A stretch of 64,000 bases of DNA. Source: Bacillota bacterium (GTDB lineage: Bacteria; Bacillota; SHA-98; UBA4971). Position 1 is the stretch's first letter. Each line of letters begins with the position of its first letter. Below the pieces are notes generated by a model. It was given only the letters and a program-made list of their open reading frames with translations, did no database searches and had not been told where the DNA came from. The stretch spans positions 124,001 to 188,000 of the forward strand of contig DUSX01000009.1 of NCBI GenBank assembly GCA_012842395.1. Reading direction: 5' to 3'. The translations under genes were made by a program, and so were the position numbers. Shown in pieces: positions 25,518 through 34,639 of the stretch.

Positions 25518-27098
25518 GTGTCTTCAGATGTGACCGTAACCGGTTTTCCCAGGCGAAAGGTCAAGGTCGAGGTTGTCGTGGCCGACGTCACGACGAGCGT
25601 CGTGGCGAGCGGTCGCCTCGTCGTGCCGGCTCCGAAACCGGACATCGCGTCGATCCTCGATACCCAGGCACAAGTGACTATTTCTCAGGTGAGCGTGATC
25701 CCTGGGGCAGTGGTGGTGCAAGGTAACGTGAACGTGAATATCCTCTACGTCTCCACTGCGCCGTCGCAGCCCGTGCATGCCTTTGAGGGCACGTTGCCCC
25801 TATTCGGAAGCGTAAGCGTGCCTGGGGTTTTCACGGGCATGATCCCCGAGGTGCGTGTGACGAACGTCTTTGCAACATCGCGGCTCGTCGATCCAAGGAC
25901 GGTCGACGTGAATGTGTTGGTATCTCTGCGCGTGCGGGTGTTGAGGGAGGAGATAAGCGAGATAGTGATCGGTGTGCCCCCCACGATCGTGATCCCGACG
26001 GTGGCGGTTCCTGTGACCCCTGTGGTGAAACGACGCGTGGTTACCGTGGAGCGCGCTGTGCTGCAGGGAGAGTCTGAAACCGTTGTGACCGGGACGATAT
26101 CGATACCGCCTGACAAGCCGGGCGCGTCCCAGATCATCCGAACGGACGCCGCGGCGTCGGTAAGCACCGCCCAGGTCCTGAGGGACAAAGTGGTGGTGAA
26201 CGGGACCGTGTCCGTGCGCGTCCTTTACGTGGCCATAAGCGCCGGGCAGCCCGTTTTCTCGGTCGACGGCGCCTTGAGCTTCAGCACCATCGTGAGCCTG
26301 CCGGGTGTGCAACCCGGGATGTTTGCGCTGGCCTCTGTGCGGGTCGAGACGGCTGACGCAGAGATCGTGAACGCGCGCACGCTCCGAGTGAGGGCTGTGC
26401 TCCACGTGTCTGTGGTCGTCACTGTGGATAAAGACCTCACGCTCGTCACGGCCATCGACAACCTGCCGGGACCGCTGGTGGCTGTGCGACGGGATTTCCT
26501 TGTGGAAGAGATCGTCGGCCAGGTGGAAGACAGCTCCACGATTCCCGTGCGGATCGTCGTGCCGGCCGAGCTGCCCGCGGTTGGTCGCGTGATCCAGCCG
26601 TTGGCACGAGCCCGTGTTACAAGGGTCACGGTCTTGGACGGAGTGGTGCTGGTCGAGGGCACCTTACGGATCACTGTGCTTTATTCGGATCTTCCGTCCC
26701 AGAGGGTGTTCGCAACCGTCCAGACGGTGCCCTTCTCGCTGACACTACGCGTGCCGGGCGCTGTGCCCGCATACTACGCCGTGTGCGACGTGGACGTCAC
26801 AAGGGTCGTGGCCGTCCCCGTTGAGGCACGCGCCGTAAACGTGAGAGTAGGCCTGCGCGGCTGGGCGATGGTCACGCGGATCGACACGGTCTCGGCCGTG
26901 GTGGGCGTGAACGACCCGACAACCGCGAGCGCGGGTGAGCAGGGACCTACGTCGGGCCGCGTGCACGTAGTGCAAGTGGGCGAGACGCTATACCAGATAG
27001 CCCGGCGGTACGGCACAACCGTTGCGGCGCTCACGCAAGCAAACGCGATCCCGGACCCTGACCGCATCGAGGTCGGAGACACGCTGGTTATCCCATGA
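25518..27098 (+). CDS. SPOCS (DUF3794) x3 plus C-terminal LysM protein
   Basis: A 526-residue protein with three diverged SPOCS domains (roughly 10-150, 170-310, 325-460) and a LysM at 481-526 (VVQVGETLYQIARRYGTTVAAL) that ends exactly at the C-terminus. The SPOCS blocks include PGAVVVQGNVNVNILYV, LRDKVVVNGTVSVRVLYVA and LDGVVLVEGTLRITVLY. It is the second SipL-like architecture in the cluster, and its domains are more diverged than those of the protein at 21567. GTG start after AGGAGGGAGGG. Inferred role: coat-base protein. Which of the two LysM-bearing paralogues binds SpoIVA cannot be told from sequence. Confidence 0.86.
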   Translation: MSSDVTVTGFPRRKVKVEVVVADVTTSVVASGRLVVPAPKPDIASILDTQAQVTISQVSVIPGAVVVQGNVNVNILYVSTAPSQPVHAFEGTLPLFGSVSVPGVFTGMIPEVRVTNVFATSRLVDPRTVDVNVLVSLRVRVLREEISEIVIGVPPTIVIPTVAVPVTPVVKRRVVTVERAVLQGESETVVTGTISIPPDKPGASQIIRTDAAASVSTAQVLRDKVVVNGTVSVRVLYVAISAGQPVFSVDGALSFSTIVSLPGVQPGMFALASVRVETADAEIVNARTLRVRAVLHVSVVVTVDKDLTLVTAIDNLPGPLVAVRRDFLVEEIVGQVEDSSTIPVRIVVPAELPAVGRVIQPLARARVTRVTVLDGVVLVEGTLRITVLYSDLPSQRVFATVQTVPFSLTLRVPGAVPAYYAVCDVDVTRVVAVPVEARAVNVRVGLRGWAMVTRIDTVSAVVGVNDPTTASAGEQGPTSGRVHVVQVGETLYQIARRYGTTVAALTQANAIPDPDRIEVGDTLVIP

Positions 27099-27564
27099 GT
27101 CGAGCGCGGCGCGGTCGCGGTGAGTCTCCGCCGCTGTCCGCGAGGAGAATGCGAAGGCTGAGGATTGCCCATACGCCGTCCGCCGCGAGGGAACTTCGAT
27201 GGCTGAGGATCACCCATGCCTGCGTGCGGCGCGCGCGTGCGGGGCGCGCGTGCCGCGAGCGCGGCGCCGACCCGGGAGCGGAGGGGGATCGAGCGGGGAG
27301 AGGGCGGTTCCCGTCCCGCCCAGTCCAGCACCGGCGCGCGGACCCTCTCGGTCGTCGGGGGCAGCTCCAATCGTGCCGTGCAGGAGTCCACGATGAAAGC
27401 ACCCTTCCAACGGAGACCGTTGCCAGCCCACGGAATGCCGCATATGCGCGGGTACCTGCGTGTTGCAGTAACCAGCAGGGCGGCGGCAGGACAGCCGGGT
27501 CGCGTTGTCGAACTAACACTAGGCCGCCTTGGGCCCGCCAACAACCTTGTGGGAGATCATTGGA
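27099..27564 (+). other. gene-free gap with a short direct repeat
   Basis: No gene recognised. Two imperfect copies of a roughly 43-bp unit lie head to tail at 27133-27174 and 27175-27219, both ending GGCTGAGGAT...CCCAT. The rest is GC-rich with short self-complementary runs. Confidence 0.5.
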
Positions 27565-28119
27565 ATGGTGCAGCAAGGAAACGCTACGCGGGGGAAGGGG
27601 ACAGAATTGGAGGACAAATACGCGAAATACGCTGAGCTAGCAAGGAGCCTAGGTGCCGTTGACGCCCTTGTGATCGATGCACGGGACATAGTGTTCGACC
27701 CCAGGACCTACCTTAAGTGCATGTACGGCTGTTCCACCTGGGGGAAATGCTGGGTGTGCCCGTCAGCCCCTGGGGCGCTGAAGCCATGGGAGGCCGAGCA
27801 GGTATTGTCGCGCTACAGGCGCGCCCTGCTCATCCACACGCACGACAAGGACTCATCCCAAAGGATCTCCTTCGCCGTGGAGAGCCGGGCGTACGTGGAT
27901 GGGTACTATTTCGCGTTCAGCATGAGTGATTGCGGTCTGTGTGCCGAGTGCAGCCTCCCGGAGGACAAGCCCTGCCGCTTCCCGGACAAGGCGCGTCCGG
28001 CTATGCAGGGTATGGGGATCGATGTATACGCCACCGCGCGAAGGCAGGGGCTTCCGATAGAGACGCTCGCCGACGAAAGCCAGCAGCAGAACTGGTATTC
28101 GCTTGTAATGATCGAATAG
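27565..28119 (+). CDS. DUF2284 family Cys-rich predicted metal-binding protein
   Basis: A 184-residue protein of the DUF2284 family, predicted to bind metal or an iron-sulfur cluster; function unknown. Two Cys clusters are visible: KCMYGCSTWGKCWVCPSAPG (about 52-71) and DCGLCAECSLPEDKPC (about 125-140). The central RALLIHTHDK and AYVDGYYFAF strands also fit. The ATG at 27565 is preferred because GGGAG lies about ten bases upstream; the frame is open for another 36 bases. It stands alone between the SPOCS cluster and a repeat-filled gap. Confidence 0.82.
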   Translation: MVQQGNATRGKGTELEDKYAKYAELARSLGAVDALVIDARDIVFDPRTYLKCMYGCSTWGKCWVCPSAPGALKPWEAEQVLSRYRRALLIHTHDKDSSQRISFAVESRAYVDGYYFAFSMSDCGLCAECSLPEDKPCRFPDKARPAMQGMGIDVYATARRQGLPIETLADESQQQNWYSLVMIE

Positions 28120-28290
28120 GTATAACGCGGACGGAAGGCGAGCTACCGTCGCAACACGGCCGGGCCGCAACGCGGCCAGGCGGCGATGGAAACATGGCCG
28201 GGCGGCATCCATCCGAACGAAGGACCTACGAACGAAGGGCCTACGAAGGGCTTAAGTGGGGGCGCAGGAGAGCGTTGAACTCTCCCCACG
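28120..28290 (+). other. gap before the repeat block
   Basis: No gene seen. Short direct repeats such as GAAGGACCTACGAACGAAGG with GAAGGGCCTACGAAGGGC lie at about 28217-28253, leading into the family C and B elements. Confidence 0.35.
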
Positions 28291-28380
28291 TTATGTCGCC
28301 TCGGCCCAGTTGAAGCCCACGAAGCCGTCGCCGGGGCCGCGCAGATTGGCAGTTACTGGGGAAGTTCAACAGTCTCGTGC
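28291..28380 (+). repeat. interspersed repeat family C, copy 1 (partial)
   Basis: Matches the copy at 62432-62565 through CCCAGTTGAAG, AAGCCGTCG, GGGGCCGCGC, TTGGCAGT and GGGGAAGT ending in GTCTCGTGCG. The left arm is shortened. An inverted copy of its right end (AAACTGTTGAACTTCC) lies at 28563-28578, beyond family B copy 3. The B element may therefore sit within a palindromic C remnant. Confidence 0.7.
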
Positions 28381-28412
28381 GGAAATCCTTCCGACTTTCC
28401 GACTATTGGGAG

Positions 28413-28562
28413 GGGCTGCCAGCGGTTGCACGATGGGTGTGAGACTCCGTCTACTGGCCTCACAGGTCGGGTTTTGGCGGAGCGAGGCCCGCTCGAGGCG
28501 CCGTCCCCGAGTGCGATACCGGCCACCAGGCAACTACTGGAAGTGGGGCAACGACTGACGCA
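28413..28562 (-). repeat. interspersed repeat family B, copy 3 (inverted)
   Basis: The reverse complement aligns with copies 1 and 2: CTTCCAGTAGTTGCC flank, GCCGGTATCGCACTCGGGGA, GGCGCCTCGAGCGGGCC, then the far end GCAACCGCTGGCAGCCC. It is the most diverged of the three and the only one in reverse orientation. Confidence 0.7.
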
Positions 28563-28822
28563 TGAAACTGTTGAACTTCCTGAGTACCTACCAGTTCGGC
28601 CGGGCACGCCGACCGTCTTGCGCGACTCAGGTGAGCCGTGTTGCTGTAGTGTGGGAAACATCAACAGCGTCACGCATCCTCACTTGAACTTAGAGGAAGA
28701 ACAGGGAGCGGAAGGAGCGGCGAACTGACGGCAGCGGGATGGGACAGGGGGCAACGCACCGAACGCACCAGCAGGCAGGGAGCCTGCCACCCGCCGTGCC
28801 GTGAGGTCGCGCGGCAAAGGAC

Positions 28823-31666
28823 ATGGACGCGGCAAGATTCATAGAGCGGCTGAAGCTTGCCCCGGAGTACCGGGGCCAAATCGTGCACGTCGAGGACATC
28901 CCCGCGCGGGAGGCGCGTTACGGCGAGCTTGTCCCGCCGCTTCACCCGCGCGTGGCCGGGATCCTGGCAAAGGCAGGCATCGAACGGCTCTACACGCATC
29001 AGGCCCAAGCTATAGCTGCGATCCGGGAAGGGCATGACGTCGCCATCGTGACGGCCACGGCGAGCGGCAAGACCCTTTGCTACAACGCGCCTGTCCTCGA
29101 GAGGCTTGCTGTGGACCCTGGGGTGAAAGCGCTCTACCTGTTTCCAACGAAGGCGCTCGCTCAAGACCAGCTCCGGGGCCTCCTCCGCTACCGCGAGATC
29201 GATCCTGATATGCCGATCGTGGCAGGCACGTACGATGGCGACACGCCGCCCAACGCCAGGCGCAAGCTGCGCGACGAGGGGAACATCATACTCACGAACC
29301 CTGACATGCTGCATCAGGGCATCCTGCCACGCCACCCGTCGTGGGGCCCGTTCTTCGCGAACCTCGCCTTTGTGGTCATCGACGAGATGCACACCTATAG
29401 GGGTGTCTTTGGCTCCAACGTCGCGTGCGTCATCCGGCGCCTCGAGCGCATCTGTGAACACTACGGTTCGAGGCCGCAGTTCATCTGCTGCTCGGCGACG
29501 ATCGCAAATCCGAGAGAGCTTGCGGAGAAGCTCATAGACCGCCCCGTCACGCTCATCGATGACGACGGCGCACCGCGCGGACCCAAGAAATTCGTGTTCT
29601 GGAACCCTCCGTTCGTGGACGCGGCGCGGGTGGAGCGAGGAAGCTCGAGCGTCGAGGCGGAAAGGTTGTTGGTCGAACTCGTCCGGAACAGGGTGCAGAC
29701 CATCGCCTTCGTGAAGGCGCGCGTGGTGGCTGAGCTGATCTACAGGTTCGCGCAGGAGCGCCTCCAGCAAATAAGCCCGTCGCTGGCACGCGCCATCAAG
29801 CCCTACCGCGCGGGCTATCTCCCCGAAGAGCGGCGGGAGATAGAGCGACGCCTCTTCTCGGGCGAACTCGTCGCGGTCACGTCCACGAACGCCCTTGAGC
29901 TCGGTATCGACATCGGCAGCCTTGACGCGGCTATTCTCACGGGCTATCCTGGCACGATTGCAAGCACCTGGCAGCAGGCCGGAAGGGCGGGGCGGGGGCG
30001 GGAGGAGGCTCTCGTGGTGCTCATCGGCCAGTCCACCCCGATAGACCAGTATCTCATGAGCCATCCCGAGTACTTTTTCGGGCGCGCTACCGAGGGAGCG
30101 GCAATTGACCCTCATAACCCGTACATTCTCGCGAGACACTTGCGTTGCGCAGCTTTCGAGCTGCCCCTGGGGGCGAAGGACGTCGCACGGTTCGGTGAGT
30201 ACATGCCCGCCATCCTCGAGATCCTCGAGGACCATCGGGAGGTCGTAAGGCGCGGGAACAGGTGGTACTGGTCTTGCCCGTCCTATCCGTCGGAGGCGGT
30301 CAAGCTGCGCACCGCGTCCGACAACACCTACACCATAGTGGATACGACGCAGGACCCGGCGGGGACGGCGGCCTGGGCGGGACGTGACCGCCGCCCGCCT
30401 TCGGTGAAGGACACCTCGGCGAACCGCGTGATCGGCACCATGGACGAGCCTTCGGCTTTCGAGCAAATCCACCCAGAGGCGATCTATTTGCACGACGGGG
30501 AGACCTACTTCGTATCAGAGCTCGACGTGGAGAAGAAGGTCGCCTTTGTGGAGAAGGCTGACGTCGACTACTTCACGCAGTCCATCTCTGAGTCGACGGT
30601 GAAAATCGAGAACGAGCAGGAGAACAAGGCGTTTCATCAGGCGACCGCGGCGTTCGGCGACGTCACGGTGACCTCGCTCGTGTACATGTTCAAGAAGATC
30701 AAGTTTCACGGCCGGGAGAGCATCGGTTTCGGGAAGGTGAGCCTCCCGCCGCAGGTCATGGGGACCGTCGCCTTTTGGCTGGTGCCGCCGATCTCCACGC
30801 TCAATCTGGTGCGCAAATGGGGCAGGGACCCATCCGAGGGGCTCTACGGGATCGGCAACGTCATCACGGAGGTCGTGCCGCTTTACGCCATGTGCGACCC
30901 GAGGGACGTGGGGGCGGTCGTGGACTCGCTCAATACAGGCTCGCCGACGCTGTTTGTGTACGACCGCTATCCCGGCGGGGTGGGATTCGCCGAGCGCGCG
31001 TACAGGTCGCTTGAGGACGTGCTGAGGGCGTGCCTGGAGCTCGTGAAGGCGTGCAAGTGCGAGGACGGCTGCCCGTCCTGCGTTGGGGCGCCGGTTCCGC
31101 CCTTTGCACAGAACGACCCCGATCTGTCGCCGCGCGGCCGCGTTCCGGACAAGGAGGCCGCTCTCATCATCCTCCACGATCTGCTGGAAATGGAGCCATA
31201 CACGCCCAAGCCGGTGGAGCGGCCTGCCGCAGTCTCGGTCGTGCCGGGGCGAGAGGCGACGGGCTGGCACGAGGCTTCCGGGCCTTCTGTGGCATCGACA
31301 GAAACACGTGAGGCCGAGGGGGACGGAGCCGGCGAGACCGGCGGGCCCCGGCTTGGTTCCGGGCCGTTTCAGGCCGGAGGCCAAGGGCGGCCGGCACGCC
31401 ACCCGTGGCAGCCATGGCAGCGCTCACACCCGTGGCAGCGGTCGGGGCCGGAGCCGGGGCCGGGCAGGTCGAGACTTGACGGCGCCCCAGGCGACCCGGG
31501 CGCCGGCGAGTCCGATGCCGGTGAGCCTATTCCCATTCCTGTGCGCCGCTTGCCTGCGAGCATCGAGGCGCGGCTGCGTCGCGAGCTGGCCAACTTCGGC
31601 CGCATCGGCGGCACGAACGGGAACGGGCGCCAGGGCAACGGGCCATGGCGAGGACCGAGATGGTGA
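28823..31666 (+). CDS. DEAD/DEAH-box helicase with DUF1998 domain, MrfA/YprA-like
   Basis: A 947-residue superfamily 2 helicase. Motifs in order are Walker A TATASGKT, VIDEMHTY (DEAH-box variant DEMH), CSATIANP, and STNALELGIDIG with QQAGRAGR. The C-terminal DUF1998 region has a four-Cys zinc site CKCEDGCPSC near residue 737. This matches Bacillus YprA/MrfA (about 750 residues), a helicase of the MrfAB mitomycin-damage repair pathway. The extra length is a Gly/Pro/Arg-rich tail after about residue 790. The partner nuclease MrfB, usually next door, is absent here. ATG 28823 follows AAAGGA. Confidence 0.85.
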   Translation: MDAARFIERLKLAPEYRGQIVHVEDIPAREARYGELVPPLHPRVAGILAKAGIERLYTHQAQAIAAIREGHDVAIVTATASGKTLCYNAPVLERLAVDPGVKALYLFPTKALAQDQLRGLLRYREIDPDMPIVAGTYDGDTPPNARRKLRDEGNIILTNPDMLHQGILPRHPSWGPFFANLAFVVIDEMHTYRGVFGSNVACVIRRLERICEHYGSRPQFICCSATIANPRELAEKLIDRPVTLIDDDGAPRGPKKFVFWNPPFVDAARVERGSSSVEAERLLVELVRNRVQTIAFVKARVVAELIYRFAQERLQQISPSLARAIKPYRAGYLPEERREIERRLFSGELVAVTSTNALELGIDIGSLDAAILTGYPGTIASTWQQAGRAGRGREEALVVLIGQSTPIDQYLMSHPEYFFGRATEGAAIDPHNPYILARHLRCAAFELPLGAKDVARFGEYMPAILEILEDHREVVRRGNRWYWSCPSYPSEAVKLRTASDNTYTIVDTTQDPAGTAAWAGRDRRPPSVKDTSANRVIGTMDEPSAFEQIHPEAIYLHDGETYFVSELDVEKKVAFVEKADVDYFTQSISESTVKIENEQENKAFHQATAAFGDVTVTSLVYMFKKIKFHGRESIGFGKVSLPPQVMGTVAFWLVPPISTLNLVRKWGRDPSEGLYGIGNVITEVVPLYAMCDPRDVGAVVDSLNTGSPTLFVYDRYPGGVGFAERAYRSLEDVLRACLELVKACKCEDGCPSCVGAPVPPFAQNDPDLSPRGRVPDKEAALIILHDLLEMEPYTPKPVERPAAVSVVPGREATGWHEASGPSVASTETREAEGDGAGETGGPRLGSGPFQAGGQGRPARHPWQPWQRSHPWQRSGPEPGPGRSRLDGAPGDPGAGESDAGEPIPIPVRRLPASIEARLRRELANFGRIGGTNGNGRQGNGPWRGPRW

Positions 31667-31796
31667 GCGCGGACGGCAGCGCCGCCCGACTTCTTGCGCT
31701 GTTTCTTGTGCCGCGTGGGCTCAAATACGGTGGACCCGGACAAGGATTCCTTTTCACGCCGAAGGAGTCTGATACTGCGTCGCTGGTTCAGTTGGT

Positions 31797-33008
31797 CTAC
31801 TGCGCGAGGCGCGCGCTAAGACACTCGTGCAACCGACGGATGCCCTCCTCGATCTGGTCCACCCTCGGCTGGCTGAAGCAAAGGCGGGCCTGGTTCCCGC
31901 CGGAGCGATCGGCATAGAACGACGGGCCTGCAACGTAGGCGACGCGGTATTCCTTGACAGCGCGCGGCAGAAGCGCCACCGTGTCGACGCCCTCAGGGAA
32001 TGTCACCCATGTGTAGAATCCGCCCTGGGGAATGGTATAGGTTATGCTGTCGCCAAAGCACGTGCGGAGAGCCTTCAGTGTCTCGTCCTTCTTCCTCCGG
32101 AGGCTCGCGATGGTGACTTCTATCTGCTTCTCTATGAGACCCCGCTTCCCGTATTCGAGCGCCATCATCTGGCCCAGCGAGTTGGAGCACTGGTCTGTGC
32201 CTTGCTTGAAGAGGATAGCCTTCTCCATGACCAGCCTTGGGCCGACCATCCAGCCCAGGCGAAGGCCGGGCGAGAAGATCTTGGAGAATGTCCCGAGGTG
32301 GACGACGATGTCGTCTTCGTCGAGGGCCTTCAGAGAGGGGATATCCTCTCCGTCGTACCGCAGTTCGGCGTACGCGTGATCTTCCACCACAGGAACGCCG
32401 AACCTGGACGCGACGCTGAGAAGGGCCCGCCGCCTTTCGAGGCTCAGGGTGCACCCCGATGGGTTCTGGAACGATGGAATCGTGTAGATGAACTTCGGCA
32501 TGCGGCCGCCTGCCCGCTTGCCTGCGCGCACGTCCGCGAGCAGCGACTCGAGCTCATCGATCCTCATGCCCTCGGCGTCTACCGGGACGCTTACGATGTC
32601 CACTTCGTAGCCTGCGAACGTCTGGAGAGCCCCAATGTATGTGGGAGCCTCGGTGAGCACCACGTCGCCTGGCTCGAGGAAGACCTTGCAAACAAGGTCC
32701 AGGCCCTGGAGCGAGCCGCTCGTTATGAGGACGTCAGCTGCGCTGCACTTCATCCCCTGACGGGTGAGCCGCGCCGCCATGAACTCGCGGAGCGCCGTGA
32801 AACCGGGCGTCGGGCCGTACTGGAGAGCAACCCCGCGGTTCGTGCGCATTATCTCCTCGCTTATGTCGATGATCTCCGGCAGGAACCACTCGGGGTCGGG
32901 AAAGCCGCCCGCGAACGATATCACCGCAGGCTCTTCCGCTAGCGCGAAGAGAGCCGCAAGCTCGGAGCGCTGGACCTTTCGTGCGCGCGAGGCGAACGTG
33001 CTTTGCAT
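31797..33008 (-). CDS. PLP-dependent aminotransferase, 2-aminoadipate/aromatic class I type
   Basis: A 403-residue fold-type I aminotransferase of the stand-alone MocR/LysN-like group. N-terminal AVISFAGGFPDPEWFP-like segment, LQYGPTPGFTALREFMAARL, ITSGSLQGLDLV, the Asn of QNPSGCTLS and the Tyr of DHAYAELRY are typical. The PLP-binding Lys lies in LGTFSKIFSPGLRLGWMVGP. Family members transaminate 2-aminoadipate, branched-chain or aromatic amino acids, so the substrate is open. There is no N-terminal GntR helix-turn-helix. ATG start follows GAGGAGGGTCC. Convergent with the helicase gene. Confidence 0.87.
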   Translation of the reverse strand: MQSTFASRARKVQRSELAALFALAEEPAVISFAGGFPDPEWFLPEIIDISEEIMRTNRGVALQYGPTPGFTALREFMAARLTRQGMKCSAADVLITSGSLQGLDLVCKVFLEPGDVVLTEAPTYIGALQTFAGYEVDIVSVPVDAEGMRIDELESLLADVRAGKRAGGRMPKFIYTIPSFQNPSGCTLSLERRRALLSVASRFGVPVVEDHAYAELRYDGEDIPSLKALDEDDIVVHLGTFSKIFSPGLRLGWMVGPRLVMEKAILFKQGTDQCSNSLGQMMALEYGKRGLIEKQIEVTIASLRRKKDETLKALRTCFGDSITYTIPQGGFYTWVTFPEGVDTVALLPRAVKEYRVAYVAGPSFYADRSGGNQARLCFSQPRVDQIEEGIRRLHECLSARLAQ

Positions 33009-33084
33009 CTCAGGACCCTCCTCGAGTTTTCGTTCATGTTACCCGCCTATCTGCCCGCCGGCCCGCCTGCCTGGCGGCCGACTG

Positions 33085-33348
33085 GTGCCGCACATCATCT
33101 TTGCGGCCTCACCCATTCCCCACATCACGGGTTCTTCACAAAGCGTTTCCTACATCTCCTACGTCACTCGTCGAGGCGGGGCGGGTGACGCGTGTGGCGG
33201 GTCCTTCCCCAGCCGTTCCTTGCGTCATCATTGAGAGCCGTCCAGTGATGTGCATCACTGTTCCGCCCCTTATGTGTTCCGCGCATCGCGCGTGCGAGGC
33301 GAAGCGCGATGTGCGTAATGCTTGCTGCCCCCCTGTTCCCTACGTCAC
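33085..33348 (-). repeat. periodic 14-nt core array, period about 30 bp, copy in minus orientation
   Basis: Cores (read on the minus strand, pattern NTGAYGYGCRNMAC) start at 33085, 33115, 33154, 33185, 33215, 33245, 33276, 33306 and 33335; a weaker overlapping match sits at 33145. Steps are 30, 39, 31, 30, 30, 31, 30 and 29 bases. Good cores on the minus strand include ATGATGTGCGGCAC, GTGATGTGGGGAAT, ATGACGCAAGGAAC and GTGACGTAGGGAAC. The core at 33245 is the palindrome GTGATGTGCATCAC. Spacers are unrelated to one another. The same array, in plus orientation, is at 62567-62914. Confidence 0.75.
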
Positions 33349-33748
33349 GGCATGACACCGAACCAGCCCCTCGCGCCTGCTGACGCTGGAGCCCGGCAGA
33401 CGCGGGGCGTGGCTTTGCTCCTAGGCAGACCAGTATTTGCGCGCAGTGACTTGTATTCGCGCCGCCTGCGCGATTTCCTGCCCGTTTTCCTCTCCTGCTC
33501 CCGCTCCCGCTCCTGCCCCTGTCCATGCCCGTCCGACTCCCACTCCCACTTCCACCCCCACTCCCAGTCCCACTCCCCGTCCCCGTCCCCGTGCCCGTGC
33601 CTATGCCCGTGCCTCCCGCCTTTACCAAAACACCGCAGAGTCCGGAATCCGAGTCCCTATGTGGGCTCAATGCCCGGTCTGGCCCGATCTGGTCTTCTGG
33701 ACACAAAAGGGCTTGGGGCGCGGGGCGCAATCTTCAAGCCCCTATCTT
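33349..33748 (+). repeat. gene-free gap with hexanucleotide tandem tract (33492-33611)
   Basis: About twenty pyrimidine-rich hexamers run head to tail at 33492-33611. Types such as CTCCCG, CCACTC, CCCGTC and CCCGTG occur in blocks, so expansion happened in several steps. On the minus strand the tract would encode alternating Gly-Thr/Ser, but no gene-like frame with a ribosome site surrounds it. No other feature is seen in this gap. Confidence 0.65.
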
Positions 33749-34639
33749 TCACGGCTCCCGGGGGATGCCGAGCACCCGGGCGAATACGAAAGGCGCGCCC
33801 AGGCTCGCCCACACGGCCATCGCCGCATACCGCACGAGAGAGAGCACCACCGGCTCAGGAGCAAAGAGCGCCTTGAGCCCCGCGCGGAGCGCGAAGACTC
33901 CCCCGAGGCCGATGACCACCTTCGCGACCTGAGTGGCGATGGGCGCGCGCTCCTCTGAGCGCACGAACCTCTCCTCAAGCACGTAACCCGCACCGACGCC
34001 CGCCAGGAATCCAACCATCTTGAACGCTTCGGGTGACCTGTAAACGAGGAGCAGAGCGAACGGGGCCGCAGCGACCACAATGACGAGCAACCAGGTGCGC
34101 GCGGAAGAGACCGCGCCGAGCTCTGGGCGGCCGGTGACCCAGATGTACGCTGCGAGGATGATCCCGCCGAACAAGAAGCCGCCGACTACGTCGCCGGGAA
34201 AGTGGACCCCCAGGTATATCCTGGAGAGGCCTATGAGGAAAACGAGCACGATAGCGACGGCGGTGAACCAGCGCTTTCGGATGGTATGAGCGAGATAGCC
34301 CCAAAACACCGTCGACGCTTGTGCATGACCGCTCGGGAACCCGTATCCTCCGCCCGTCTCAGGCATTATGACGCGCACGTCCTCGGGAGACGGGCGGGGC
34401 ATCCGGAAGAGGTCTTTGAGCTCGGAATTCACGAACGACGACAGGATGAGGAGCACTCCCGTCCTCACGGCGAGCCGCTTTGACACCGTCCAGAAAAGCA
34501 CCGCCACCATCGCCACGAAGAAACCCTCGGCGCCCAACATAGTGATGGCGCCGAAAACCACGTCGAGCACGGGGTTTGCCACGGATTGCACCGCCCGTAT
34601 GATGTCCACCTGGCTCACACCTGCCACCTCCATCCGCAT
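33749..34639 (-). CDS. PAP2 superfamily membrane phosphatase
   Basis: A 296-residue integral membrane lipid or pyrophosphate phosphatase. The three PAP2 motifs are present: KDLFRMPRP (K-x6-RP), GFPSGHAQAS (PSGH) and SRIYLGVHFPGDVVGG (SR-x5-H-x3-D). Six or more hydrophobic segments surround them, with a further C-terminal membrane region of about 110 residues. Likely substrates in the family are undecaprenyl pyrophosphate or phosphatidic/lysophosphatidic lipids. ATG 34639 is preferred: AAAGG is nine bases upstream and the frame upstream encodes no membrane segment or family feature. Confidence 0.87.
   Translation of the reverse strand: MRMEVAGVSQVDIIRAVQSVANPVLDVVFGAITMLGAEGFFVAMVAVLFWTVSKRLAVRTGVLLILSSFVNSELKDLFRMPRPSPEDVRVIMPETGGGYGFPSGHAQASTVFWGYLAHTIRKRWFTAVAIVLVFLIGLSRIYLGVHFPGDVVGGFLFGGIILAAYIWVTGRPELGAVSSARTWLLVIVVAAAPFALLLVYRSPEAFKMVGFLAGVGAGYVLEERFVRSEERAPIATQVAKVVIGLGGVFALRAGLKALFAPEPVVLSLVRYAAMAVWASLGAPFVFARVLGIPREP

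Noticed and set aside
33164-33730. Minus-strand protein with a Gly-Thr/Ser repeat over the hexamer tract
   Set aside because: The repeat follows from the hexanucleotide DNA tract; the flanks overlap the periodic array and show no protein-like composition.
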